From Planctomycetota bacterium (lineage in GTDB: Bacteria > Planctomycetota > Planctomycetia > Pirellulales > Pirellulaceae), in NCBI GenBank assembly GCA_017303505.1, contig JAFLCP010000091.1:1-32054 (forward strand): a DNA stretch of 32,054 bases. The letters run 5' to 3'. The notes below the pieces were generated by a model. It did no database searches. It had not been told where the DNA came from and saw only the letters and a program-made list of their open reading frames with translations. Below, one piece after another: positions 7,859 through 15,459 of the stretch. Every line of letters begins with the position of its first letter. Positions within the stretch are counted from its first letter, which is position 1. Made by a program: the position numbers and the translations under genes.

Positions 7859-8394
7859 TGCTCGTATCCCAATCTGCGAGTTCGATATTCATCCGCCACG
7901 ACTCATCGAATTGTCGGTTGCCCACAGCACTGTTGTCGAGTGTCGAAATTCTCGTGAGCACTTCGAGTCTTGGACCTACAGTACGGGCACCCCGCAGTAT
8001 ACCGCGCCCCGAGTAAGAAAATCAGCACGCCCTGCGGAATATACAGGAGAATCGTACCAAAGGGTCGGTTTGTCGCGATTAATGAGAGTCTTCAGTAATG
8101 CGGAACAACATCGACTGACATGTCAACACCACTTACCCATCGTGAGCGAAAGTTTGCAGACGATTTTCGAAAAAAAACATTGCCTCTTACCCTACGAAGT
8201 CGCAGTCCCATCATTGACACCACAAGCTATTGTGGACCACATTCAATAGGTTGGTATTGGAGTTATCGATTGATGGCAGCTATAATGACTTGAAGTGCTG
8301 CGGCAACTTTGTCGATGACACGCATTGCAAAGATTCGATAGACTTTGTGGTGTGGAAGGTTTTGAATCTGTGATTATGGCTGAGGTATAAGAGC
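7859..8394. other. Long divergent intergenic region between glgA and the DUF2617-like gene
   Basis: This must carry promoters for glgA (minus) and the gene at 8395 (plus). No protein in it looks real: the 132-codon plus-strand frame at 7851-8249 has no recognisable features and overlaps the glgA start. Visible items are a TGACATGTCA palindrome near 8117-8126, and a TTGACA box (8214-8219) abutting a perfect 6-bp dyad CCACAA/TTGTGG with a four-base loop (8220-8235). The dyad could be an operator or small hairpin, but no good -10 box follows at normal spacing. Confidence 0.45.
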
Positions 8395-8934
8395 GTGCTT
8401 TCTGTTCGCCCCAAAGTTGCCGAACTTGCATTCCAGGTGTTTGGCCGATCGTTACACCCGGAGCTCTTTGTTACCTTTCAGTCTCGCGATATCAGTCGAG
8501 GTGATTATCGAGTCAAGATCGACCTTACCAGTGCGGGCCATGTATTGACCTGGACTCACCAGGGGATCATCCTGACAGAAGTGGCCGCTTCGGCTCACCA
8601 CCCACTACCACAGAAACGTCGCTTGATTTCCCAACGCCTGCACGGTAAACGGAGCGACAATATTGAGTACCGTTCGCTTGTGCGCTACTCGTATGATTTC
8701 GAGCTTGACACCGTTTCGCCCGACGTCTTTTGGATGCTGCAAGAGAAACTGACTGTCGAACCAGGGAATTACGACTTGATCCAGCGTTTTGATTCCAGCG
8801 GTCGAATCGCCCTGGGTGCCTTGAGCTTTATTCATCTGGATGTCCGAAACAAGACATTTTGTATGCAAGCCATGCACACTTTTCCGGATGATCATGCCAT
8901 CGTTCGCACCAACTGCTCGTTCGCATTGATCTGA
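8395..8934 (+). CDS. DUF2617-like protein of unknown function
   Basis: A 179-residue soluble protein starting at GTG, chosen because GAGG at 8382-8385 lies 9 bases upstream and the opening MLSVRPKVAELAFQVFGRSLHPE looks like a true N-terminus. From memory it resembles DUF2617, a small family seen in planctomycetes and actinobacteria whose members open in a similar way; this is not checked. The middle (SAGHVLTWTHQGIILTEVAA) is beta-rich, and a basic patch with HHPLPQKRRLISQRLHGKR follows. No catalytic motif, signal peptide or membrane segment is visible. It is a single gene between long intergenic regions; the next gene on the strand starts 235 bases later. The coding call is good and the function unknown. 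Confidence 0.75.
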   Translation: MLSVRPKVAELAFQVFGRSLHPELFVTFQSRDISRGDYRVKIDLTSAGHVLTWTHQGIILTEVAASAHHPLPQKRRLISQRLHGKRSDNIEYRSLVRYSYDFELDTVSPDVFWMLQEKLTVEPGNYDLIQRFDSSGRIALGALSFIHLDVRNKTFCMQAMHTFPDDHAIVRTNCSFALI

Positions 8935-9168
8935 AGGCTTATTCCTCTTTCCACTGACGTAACGGTTGTTACGATCGCGCAGCCGCGCGGTGGCCTTCAC
9001 CTTCTAAACTGCGCCGGTACGGCAAACTTTGCGTGCAAGTTAATCTGTAATGCCTACCGATAGATGCTCTTAGGTCAGCAAGGAAGCAAAGCAGACCCAA
9101 CCGCTTTGGTTGAGATATAGCAGGAGCAAGGATCGCGCATCACAGATTTCCTCCTGAAGGGCACTAGC

Positions 9169-10830
9169 GTGTCGCAACAATTTCCAGGTCACTTGCGTTT
9201 ACACAAGGAAGATCAATCCGAAGCTTCGTCTAAAGCTCCATCCAATTCGACGGATTTGATCGATCAGGTATTACACGCTTTTAGCCAAGCCACGGGATGG
9301 GCCGCAGTGGCGACTGCGGAAACCAAACACCCCCGCACCCGAACTCGACCACCTGAATACGATCCCAACAGCCGAAAATGGACCGTGGTTAGTGCATTGC
9401 CCATGGATGGCATGCTCGATGCTATGGAAATGAACTCCATGCCGGCTGTTTCGGAAACCGCCGCACAAGAATTGCTCGATGGCATCGCTACCCTCATACG
9501 CCGAATTGACGAAACAGAACGTGTTGTGTGGCGCCAAGAAGCCGAACTAGCGTCCAACATTGGGCTCTCCATGAAAGTGGATGACCAAGAAGAACTTGCC
9601 AGCAAAATTGACGACTTACTGTCACACACAGCGTCTGCCCTGGGCTGCGATGCCGCTGCAATCTATTTGCTAGACGATGCGACCAGCGTTCTGAAAATGC
9701 GAGGTTGTATCGGGTTACCCAAATCGCGCTTAGCTGCACCACCTCGCCCACTCCGCGGTTCGCTCGGAGACCTCGAAGCTTTGTTGGGCAACGCCGTTCT
9801 TGTTGAAGACATCGGCGCGATGCCACAATGGCAATCTCCAGAAGAATTTGGTAGCGCCATGGTTATCCCCATCGGTAGCCTGCAAATGCCACAGGGAACA
9901 TTATGGCTCTGGAGCGAACGCCGCAAAACATTTAATTCCAACGAAGTCGAAATCGGTAAGCGTGCCGCCGGCGAACTGATGTCGATTTTGGAACGCCGCA
10001 TTCTATGCAAAGAAGTTTCCGAAGCTCGACAAGTCACTCGCGCTGTAGATGAAATCGCTACGCGTCAAGCCTCGCGCTTGCCCGACGAACAACCTCTCGA
10101 TCGACGTATCGACCTAGCGGGTATGACAGATGCGGGCGATAAAGTGGCAACCCAATTCCATACGTGGACATTGCGGCCCGACCAACAAATCCTAGCGTGC
10201 ATCGGCGGAGCCAAAGCAACTGGACTTGATGGCTGCATGGTAGCGACAACGCTTCAAACAACCACTGAAGTATTGTGGCATCAATCACTCACAGCCACTC
10301 AATTAATGCGACAAGCCAATGACCATTTATGGAAATTGGGTGAAGGAGATTGGCGGAGCACGATGTCCCTCGTCGAGATCGATCCGGCAACGGGACAAGG
10401 TTGTTTGTGTACGGCAGGACGCGGCTCATCTTTCTTGATCACAACCAATGGCTTCCGCCCGCTGGCCACTTCAGGCCCGCTGCTAGCCACCCAACCCGAC
10501 GCGGTGTTTTCTGTTGAACGCTTTACTCTCGAACCGCGCGATGTGTTGCTAATGTTTTCGCCGCTACCCGCCAAGATCATTCAACATTCCGCACACGAAT
10601 TCAACGAACTGCTTAGAACGGCCCATGGCTTATTAGGCAAACCCGCCAAAGAAGTGATCGATCAGTTAGCGAAACGCTGGCTAGAACTTGGTCTTCCCTA
10701 CGATGTGGAGAAGTCCATGTTGTGGATCACGCGGAGCAACCCCTCCGCCAAAAGAAAACCACGACCTCTAGCACAAACACTTTCGTCCAGCGGCGATTCA
10801 AAACCGCGCGGCACTCGAAAGAGTCGCTAA
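9169..10830 (+). CDS. GAF plus PP2C/SpoIIE-like protein, probably catalytically inactive
   Basis: A 553-residue soluble regulator-like protein. Residues of about 140-280 form a GAF domain (ALGCDAAAIYLLDD, MVIPIG, GTLWLWSE). Residues of about 315-522 have the length and secondary-structure order of a SpoIIE/RsbU-type PP2C phosphatase, including IDPATGQGCLCTAGRG, which corresponds to the usual DPxTGxLxYxNAGH. The metal-binding aspartates look lost: GGDFYD is AGDKVAT (322-328), GDVSGHG is CIGGAKATG (344-352), YTDG is MFSPLP (462-467) and the late DDxT is DVEKSML (512-518). It is therefore likely a pseudophosphatase, perhaps a ligand-responsive scaffold or partner-switch component. The C-terminal ~30 residues are basic and low-complexity. 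The GTG start is supported by GAAGGG at 9156-9161. The 3' end overlaps the convergent DUF2203 gene by 33 bases. Confidence 0.8.
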   Translation: MSQQFPGHLRLHKEDQSEASSKAPSNSTDLIDQVLHAFSQATGWAAVATAETKHPRTRTRPPEYDPNSRKWTVVSALPMDGMLDAMEMNSMPAVSETAAQELLDGIATLIRRIDETERVVWRQEAELASNIGLSMKVDDQEELASKIDDLLSHTASALGCDAAAIYLLDDATSVLKMRGCIGLPKSRLAAPPRPLRGSLGDLEALLGNAVLVEDIGAMPQWQSPEEFGSAMVIPIGSLQMPQGTLWLWSERRKTFNSNEVEIGKRAAGELMSILERRILCKEVSEARQVTRAVDEIATRQASRLPDEQPLDRRIDLAGMTDAGDKVATQFHTWTLRPDQQILACIGGAKATGLDGCMVATTLQTTTEVLWHQSLTATQLMRQANDHLWKLGEGDWRSTMSLVEIDPATGQGCLCTAGRGSSFLITTNGFRPLATSGPLLATQPDAVFSVERFTLEPRDVLLMFSPLPAKIIQHSAHEFNELLRTAHGLLGKPAKEVIDQLAKRWLELGLPYDVEKSMLWITRSNPSAKRKPRPLAQTLSSSGDSKPRGTRKSR

Positions 10831-11256
10831 GGCTTGGTCGGGGATTCGCTCACGCAAATCAAAGCTCTGCTCAGGTTGACGCCAATAAACTAAATCGTCG
10901 TCACCGAGCTTCCAACACAGATACATGGTGCGGTTGGCAAAGGTGGTGGGGAACTCGACTTCCCCTTCATCGGAGCTGACCCAGCGTAGACCGAGTTGAG
11001 TTAATTCGTTGCGGTATGCGTCCAATTGACGTTCATCGGCTTCAAGATCGTTGCGACTTTCGGCGAGTTCATCATCGTAAAGTCGCCCCACTTTTTTGGG
11101 TCCACCCGAACGCACACGACTTAGATCATGTCGTCGTTGCTGCAATTGACGTTCGAGGTCCTTAGCATCGCTGACGATAGAACGCACCAAAGGGAGCATG
11201 GCACGCGCTTGGCGATACGTGACAGTAACCTGAGTCAAAGGTTCGGTTTTACCCAT
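10798..11256 (-). CDS. DUF2203 family protein
   Basis: A 152-residue soluble protein. The N-terminal half is helical and likely forms a coiled coil (ARAMLPLVRSIVSDAKDLER, then LEADERQLDAYRNEL), and the C-terminal half carries the DUF2203 hallmark: VEFPTTFANRTMYLCWKLGD, then DLVYWRQPEQSFDLRERIP (family pattern DFP...R...LCWKxGE...YWH...GR). The canonical YWH is YWR here. Function is unknown. The gene is convergent with the GAF/SpoIIE-like gene and overlaps its last 33 bases, stop codon included. The 437-base region upstream separates it from divergent secG. Confidence 0.85.
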   Translation of the reverse strand: MGKTEPLTQVTVTYRQARAMLPLVRSIVSDAKDLERQLQQRRHDLSRVRSGGPKKVGRLYDDELAESRNDLEADERQLDAYRNELTQLGLRWVSSDEGEVEFPTTFANRTMYLCWKLGDDDLVYWRQPEQSFDLRERIPDQALATLSSAARF

Positions 11257-11692
11257 GAGAGCTATCTCGCTGATGATTGGTCGCTCAACCTTCCGCTACC
11301 TTTAAGTTTTCCTTGCGAGCCGTACGGGCACAACCTCAAATCGTCGTGGTCGGCCTAAGAATTTTTGTCGGCGATGCCTATTAAATTCAATCCCTATAAG
11401 TTCCCAAACTCATCTCGATTCGGCATAGTTTCCATGAAACGTGAACATTCGTCCCCTAGATACGCTTAGTGATGCCAGCAACCCGAGGTCTTCGCCAGCC
11501 CCAGCCCACCCCTCTTATGAAGGGATCCAGTAGCAAAACCGCTCTAATCGTTACACTCAACGCTTATACAGTGGGCGATTCTTTTGGGGTAAACCCAATC
11601 GGGTCAAATTCTCCCCTCAACACGTTGGATTAAATCTGTTATCTTTATCCCTTCGATTTCTGTTCAGGATTCCGTGGAGAGGCTGTAGATCT
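11257..11692. other. Divergent intergenic region between the DUF2203 gene and secG
   Basis: I see no credible gene in these 436 bases. The region must hold the promoters of both flanking genes. Only the secG end shows a clear signal, a GGAGAGG at 11676-11682 located 10 bases before the secG ATG. A short GGGT/ACCC dyad lies near 11586-11596. No repeat or structured RNA was recognised. Confidence 0.5.
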
Positions 11693-12298
11693 ATGTTATT
11701 GGCAGACATTGCCCAGTACTTTTTTGGATTCACGATCTTTTTGGTCAGCGTCTTCATGATCCTGTTGATTTTGGTTCAACGCGGTCGTGGCGGTGGATTG
11801 GTTGGTGCGTTGGGTGGACCGGGGGGCCAAAGTGCTTTCGGTACCAAAGCAGGTGACTTGTTCACTCGAATCACGATTGTTACGGCTGCAATCTGGATCG
11901 TTTTGTTGGCCGCAGCTGCCTACACCTTGAAGGAAAAAGATTTGCCAGAAACAGGTGTGGTTGGCGATGTGGGCCCGACGCTCTCCGATCCTAAAGAAGA
12001 TAAGAAGGATACTGGAGCAGGCGCTGGCGCATCCGCAGATCCAGCTACACCTCCAGCGACTTCAGGAGCCGCTGGCACGGCAGCACCTGCAACAACACCT
12101 CCCGCAGCTACTGAAACTGCCACACCTCCAGCAACCTCAACGCCAGCAGCATCACCGCCTGCAGCTGAAACACCGGCAGCTACCACGCCCGCGCCTGCAG
12201 CACCGGCGGCAGACGCTCCTGCAACGACTCCCCCAGCTGCGGACGCACCCGCAGCAGAAACTCCGGCCGCCCCAGCAGCTGGTGGCAGCGGGAACTGA
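11693..12298 (+). CDS. secG: Preprotein translocase subunit SecG with long Ala/Pro/Thr tail
   Basis: Inner-membrane subunit of the SecYEG channel that assists SecA-driven export. Residues 1-80 are a normal SecG: a first membrane helix at about 9-28, the conserved Gly-rich cytoplasmic loop ([19 protein letters not shown], then QSAFGTKAG), and a second helix at about 58-78. Residues of about 80-201 are an extra tail with an acidic/lysine-rich start ([14 protein letters not shown]), then repeated Ala-Pro-Thr-Thr motifs such as [13 protein letters not shown], ending GGSGN. Standard SecG is about 75-110 residues, so the tail more than doubles it; I recall similar tails in other planctomycetes. In the usual topology both SecG termini are periplasmic, which would put the tail outside the cytoplasm. 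A terminator-like hairpin follows. Confidence 0.92.
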   Translation: MLLADIAQYFFGFTIFLVSVFMILLILVQRGRGGGLVGALGGPGGQSAFGTKAGDLFTRITIVTAAIWIVLLAAAAYTLKEKDLPETGVVGDVGPTLSDPKEDKKDTGAGAGASADPATPPATSGAAGTAAPATTPPAATETATPPATSTPAASPPAAETPAATTPAPAAPAADAPATTPPAADAPAAETPAAPAAGGSGN

Positions 12299-12327
12299 GG
12301 CAATTCGCTGGTTTTAAGCCCAAAATT

Positions 12328-12363
12328 GCAGGATTTCGCGCCTACCAGCGATTGAAATCCTGC
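12328..12363 (+). terminator. Stem-loop after secG
   Basis: A perfect 10-bp inverted repeat, GCAGGATTTC (12328-12337) against GAAATCCTGC (12354-12363), begins 30 bases past the secG stop. It is followed by a pyrimidine-rich run with GTTTTCTGTTTT. A weaker CGC/GCG pair can extend inside the loop. It probably ends secG transcription before yicC, though the T-tract starts several bases after the stem, so read-through is possible. Confidence 0.6.
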
Positions 12364-12392
12364 CCTTGCGTTTTCTGTTTTGAATTGAAGTC

Positions 12393-12397
12393 GGGGA
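12393..12397 (+). promoter_or_regulatory. Ribosome binding site that favours the TTG start of yicC
   Basis: GGGGA lies 7 bases before the TTG at 12405 and 16 bases before the first ATG at 12414. The usual YicC N-terminus has one or more residues before SMTGxG, which supports the TTG start. Confidence 0.5.
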
Positions 12398-12404
12398 TCG
12401 AAAC

Positions 12405-13286
12405 TTGTTGAGCATGACTGGACATGGGGATGCTGCCGCGATTCACGCAGGCCTGCGCATCACCGCCGAAATTCGCTCGGTGAACAATCGTTTCCTCAAG
12501 TTCAGTACGCGATTGAGCTCAATCGTGGAGAACCTCGAATCTCAGGTTGAAACGTTGCTGCGTGAAACGATCAAACGCGGCACGGTCACTGTGCAGGTTC
12601 GCGTTCAGGCTACGGAAACGGCAAGCCGCTATGAGCTCAATGGACCAACACTTCGCGGCTACGTTCAGCAATGTCGCCAGTGGAGCACTGAACTGGGCCT
12701 TGCGGACCAGCTTTCGATCAGTGCGCTATTAGCGCTGCCGGGAGTCGTTTCCGATGGGCTTGGAAACCAAGAGCAAAGCGACGAAATCACAGCTGCAGTT
12801 TTGGAAGTGGTCAAGCAAGCCGCAGCCAAGCACCATCAAATGCGAAAGGCCGAAGGGGTCGCGATGGCGCAATCCTTGGCCAACAGCATTGCCGATATCC
12901 GCAAACATGGTGACGCCATTGCCGAGCGAAGTCCGGCTGTTGTACGTGAACATTGTGAACGGCTTGAGAACCGAATACGTCAAGCATTTGAGACGGCCCA
13001 ACACACCTTTCAACCCGCCGACCTATTGCGGGAAATGCAGGTTATGGCGGATCGTCTGGATATTCATGAAGAAGTGGTACGATTGAGGAGCCATTTGGAG
13101 CAGTTTCTGGGGATCCTGAATTCCAGCGAAAGCCAAGGGCGTAAGCTAGACTTTCTCATCCAGGAAATCTTCCGGGAAACCAATACAATCGGCTCAAAAG
13201 GGAGCGACGTGACCATCGCACGGCATGTGATCGAGATGAAAACGATCATTGAACAAATGCGTGAGTTGGTGCAGAACATTGAATGA
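12405..13286 (+). CDS. yicC: YicC/YloC family endoribonuclease
   Basis: Cytosolic endoribonuclease of the YicC family, linked in E. coli to small-RNA and mRNA turnover. The N-terminus reads MLSMTGHGDAAAIHAGLRIT and then the typical EIRSVNNRFLKFSTRL. The C-terminal DUF1732 part has EVVRLRSHLEQFLGIL, GRKLDFLIQEIFRETNTIGSK and ends EMKTIIEQMRELVQNIE, all classic. The length of 293 matches the family. The start is TTG at 12405, or TTG at 12408. The gene order yicC, gmk, rpoZ, coaC/coaB resembles that of many bacteria (yloC, gmk, rpoZ, coaBC in Bacillus); RemA, present between yloC and gmk there, is absent here. Confidence 0.94.
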   Translation: MLSMTGHGDAAAIHAGLRITAEIRSVNNRFLKFSTRLSSIVENLESQVETLLRETIKRGTVTVQVRVQATETASRYELNGPTLRGYVQQCRQWSTELGLADQLSISALLALPGVVSDGLGNQEQSDEITAAVLEVVKQAAAKHHQMRKAEGVAMAQSLANSIADIRKHGDAIAERSPAVVREHCERLENRIRQAFETAQHTFQPADLLREMQVMADRLDIHEEVVRLRSHLEQFLGILNSSESQGRKLDFLIQEIFRETNTIGSKGSDVTIARHVIEMKTIIEQMRELVQNIE

Positions 13287-13386
13287 TGCGGATGCAAACG
13301 TAGTAGCCGCATGTGGACGAAAGTGAGCGAGCGATTGTTGGTCTAGCCCTAGCCTATAACTCCTAGCCTAATGGTGAGATAAAACG

Positions 13387-13968
13387 ATGCAAGCTTCCAT
13401 GGTTTCCACCGGTAAACTGGTCGTCATTTCCGGCCCCTCGGGTGCTGGTAAATCGACCGTGGTTCGAGAGTTGCTTCAAAAAGCGCGGTTGCCGCTGCAG
13501 TTGAGTGTTTCGGCAACGACTCGGGCTCCACGACCCGGTGAACAAGAGGGGCGAGAGTACTACTTCCTAACCAAAGAAGAGTTCGAACGGCGTCGACTCA
13601 ACCAAGAGTTTTTGGAGTGCAAGGAAGTGTTTGGCCGAGGTCACTGGTATGGAACCCAGAAGGCACCGGTGCTCAATGGAATGAAAGATGGGAATTGGAT
13701 TATTTTGGAAATCGACGTGCAGGGTGCACTATCGGTTTTCGAGAATTATCCCGATGCCATTAGCATTTTCGTTCATCCAGGTTCGATGGTGGAACTGGAA
13801 CGCAGACTGCGAAACCGCCAGACAGAAGATGAAGAAGCAATTCGTCGCAGACTGGAAGTCGCCCGCGAAGAATTAGCTTTTCGTCACAAATACAAATACG
13901 AAGTGGTCAATCACACGGTCGAGACGACGGTGGAATTGATCCAACAATTATTGGAACAACATCAATAA
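13387..13968 (+). CDS. gmk: Guanylate kinase
   Basis: Cytosolic kinase converting GMP to GDP with ATP. The P-loop GPSGAGKST is at residues 16-24, followed by the GMP-binding segment (SVSATTRAPRPGEQEGREYYFLT, shortened here to its key residues S, R, E and Y), then EIDVQGALSV and the lid region RRRLEVAREE. The 193-residue length is normal. The ATG at 13387 is used, with ATG 13399 as an alternative that trims four residues. The last codons overlap the ribosome site of rpoZ, so the two are translated from one transcript. The 100-base gap after yicC contains a short repeated CCTAGCC/CTAGCC motif (about 13342-13373). Confidence 0.96.
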   Translation: MQASMVSTGKLVVISGPSGAGKSTVVRELLQKARLPLQLSVSATTRAPRPGEQEGREYYFLTKEEFERRRLNQEFLECKEVFGRGHWYGTQKAPVLNGMKDGNWIILEIDVQGALSVFENYPDAISIFVHPGSMVELERRLRNRQTEDEEAIRRRLEVAREELAFRHKYKYEVVNHTVETTVELIQQLLEQHQ

Positions 13969-13983
13969 AGGGAGACATGATTT

Positions 13984-14247
13984 ATGTTAGACGCGTTGAA
14001 GGAAGAAGAAATCGTTAACAAGGTTGGCGGACGCTTCAAGCTCTCAACTCTCATCCAGAAGCGATTGGTACAACTCAATCGTGGCTCCCGTCCTTTGGTC
14101 GACATCAAGACCGAAGATAAAATGGAAGTTGTGCTGCAAGAGATCATTGAAGACAAAATTTACTTGAACATGTCGGGTGAAGTGAAAATCACCGGTGAAA
14201 GCACCGACATGGGTGACTTCTTGGATCTGGATACCGGCGATCTATGA
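13984..14247 (+). CDS. rpoZ: DNA-directed RNA polymerase omega subunit
   Basis: Small subunit that helps assemble beta-prime into RNA polymerase. The 87-residue protein opens [20 protein letters not shown] and then [20 protein letters not shown], the omega signature (helix, RxxL...KR...L..GSRP). The acidic C-terminus ([14 protein letters not shown]) is characteristic of divergent omegas. The start at 13984 is fixed by the strong AAAGGGAG at 13967-13974, which overlaps the gmk stop. A nearby out-of-frame ATG at 13977 is not used. The stop overlaps the coaC start by four bases (ATGA), so translation is coupled. Confidence 0.9.
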   Translation: MLDALKEEEIVNKVGGRFKLSTLIQKRLVQLNRGSRPLVDIKTEDKMEVVLQEIIEDKIYLNMSGEVKITGESTDMGDFLDLDTGDL

Positions 14248-14783
14248 GCGATGGGCATATCGTTGTTGGCGTAGGTGGTGGCATCGCAGCGTATAAAGTC
14301 GCTGAGGTTGTGTCACGCCTCGTTCAACAAGGTAACCCCGTTCGTGTCGTCATGACCCATAGCGCTCAAAAGTTTGTGGGAGCAGCAACCTTTGCTGCTC
14401 TCACTTCACATCCGGTGGCGACATCCAGTTTTTCAGAAGCCTATCCGCTTGGCGCTCACATTGAACTCGCCGAGCGTTGCCGTTTACTCTTGATCGCTCC
14501 AGCCACCGCTCGGCTGTTGGCTAGCTGCGCTTTGGGTATGGCAGATACATTGCTTTCAACGCTCTATCTCCATTGCCAATGTCCCGTCTTGATGGCTCCG
14601 GCGATGAGCGCTCCTATGTGGGAAAAGAAAGCGGTGCAACGCAATGTGGCAACGCTGTTGGATGACGGCGTGCAGATGATCGGCCCCGGAGAGGGTTGGT
14701 TGAGCTGTCGAAAGTTAGGCAAAGGACGTATGGCCGAGCCCAGCGAAATTTTGTCCGTAATCTCTTCGACTTTGGCTCATTGA
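14244..14783 (+). CDS. coaC: Phosphopantothenoylcysteine decarboxylase (stand-alone CoaC)
   Basis: Flavoprotein that decarboxylates 4'-phosphopantothenoylcysteine in coenzyme A synthesis. It has the N-terminal [15 protein letters not shown] of HFCD flavoproteins, the catalytic His72 in AHIELAERC, and the substrate-clamp region [16 protein letters not shown] with Cys155. Two conserved positions differ from the consensus I know: the PxMNxxMW motif reads PAMSAPMW (Ser122 for Asn), and the FMN-contact motif PATANTIA reads PATARLLA. The neighbouring gene is coaB in another reading frame, so the usual CoaBC fusion is split here. Overlap with rpoZ is four bases. The family is certain; whether the Ser variant is active is an open question, and the operon context argues that it is. 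Confidence 0.88.
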   Translation: MSDGHIVVGVGGGIAAYKVAEVVSRLVQQGNPVRVVMTHSAQKFVGAATFAALTSHPVATSSFSEAYPLGAHIELAERCRLLLIAPATARLLASCALGMADTLLSTLYLHCQCPVLMAPAMSAPMWEKKAVQRNVATLLDDGVQMIGPGEGWLSCRKLGKGRMAEPSEILSVISSTLAH

Positions 14784-14800
14784 TTTAGGGAACGCAATTC

Positions 14801-15439
14801 GTGGCCCGCATATTGCTTACCTCTGGCCCCACTCGCCAATATCTCGATCCCGTGCGTTACATCACCAACGCATCCAGCGGGCGAATGGGAGCCGCGATCG
14901 GCCAAGCTGCATTGGACCTGGGACATGAGGTGAAAATTGTCTCCGGCCCAGTCTTTATCGACTACCCTGTCGGCTGCCAAACGTATCCTGTCGTGACCAC
15001 AGAAGATATGCACCGCCAAGTGGCCGAACTTTTTCCCGATTGCGACTGCTTCATCGGAGTAGCAGCCCCATGCGACTATATGCCCCGTCGAGTTCTCGAT
15101 CACAAACTAACCAAGACCGGTGAGCCACTGCAATTGGAACTGATTGAAACGGTCGATATCGTGGCGTCGATGGGTGCCATTAAAAAGAATCGACAGTATG
15201 TCGTTGGTTTCGCCTTAGAAACCGAAGACCGACGCTTTCGTGCTATTGCCAAAATGCAACGCAAATGTTGTGATCTCATCGTTTCCAATAGCGAAGCAGC
15301 TATCGATTCTCAATTGAATAATGTCGAGATACTCGCACCTGGAGGCATCACCGTCGCTTGCGCTGAGGGCTCCAAGCAGGAAGTGGCTCGCGTTATCATG
15401 CAGGTCGTGCAAGAACGTTTGCTCCAAGCGAATCTCTAA
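14801..15439 (+). CDS. coaB: Phosphopantothenate-cysteine ligase (stand-alone CoaB)
   Basis: Joins 4'-phosphopantothenate and cysteine, normally with CTP, one step before CoaC. The 212-residue protein opens RILLTSGPTRQYLDPVRYIT, continues NASSGRMGAAIGQAALDLGH and has VSGPV, AAPCDYMP (AAVADYRP in E. coli), KLTKTG (KIKK region), LIETVDIVASMG and VGFALETED, all in the expected order. It corresponds to the C-terminal half of E. coli CoaBC with a native-looking N-terminus. GTG is the start, with TAGGGAA at 14786-14792. It begins 17 bases after coaC in a different frame, so this is a true split, not a frameshift. Confidence 0.93.
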   Translation: MARILLTSGPTRQYLDPVRYITNASSGRMGAAIGQAALDLGHEVKIVSGPVFIDYPVGCQTYPVVTTEDMHRQVAELFPDCDCFIGVAAPCDYMPRRVLDHKLTKTGEPLQLELIETVDIVASMGAIKKNRQYVVGFALETEDRRFRAIAKMQRKCCDLIVSNSEAAIDSQLNNVEILAPGGITVACAEGSKQEVARVIMQVVQERLLQANL

Positions 15440-15444
15440 GCAGC

Positions 15445-15450
15445 CAAAGG
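15445..15450 (+). promoter_or_regulatory. Ribosome binding site selecting the TTG start of pyrD
   Basis: AAAGGA lies 9 bases before the TTG at 15460. No ATG occurs in frame before the conserved region, so this site decides the start. Confidence 0.6.
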
Positions 15451-15459
15451 ACCAATCAC

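Noticed and set aside
7851-8249. 132-codon plus-strand frame in the glgA upstream region
   Set aside because: No recognisable motif, composition unlike a folded protein, overlaps the glgA start, no ribosome site.
9071-9098. Resemblance to the conserved loop of bacterial signal recognition particle RNA (GGTCAG followed by GGAAGCA)
   Set aside because: The distal stem with its GGAA tetraloop is missing and no long 5'/3' arm pairing surrounds it, so this is not a convincing SRP RNA.
11920-12303. 127-codon minus-strand frame opposite the secG tail, Ala/Gly/Val-rich
   Set aside because: It is the complement of the repetitive Ala/Pro/Thr coding region, which naturally keeps several frames open.
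14244-15439. Possible frameshift breaking a coaBC fusion
   Set aside because: coaB has its own GTG start with a ribosome site, coaC has a clean stop, and both have natural ends; this is a real split.
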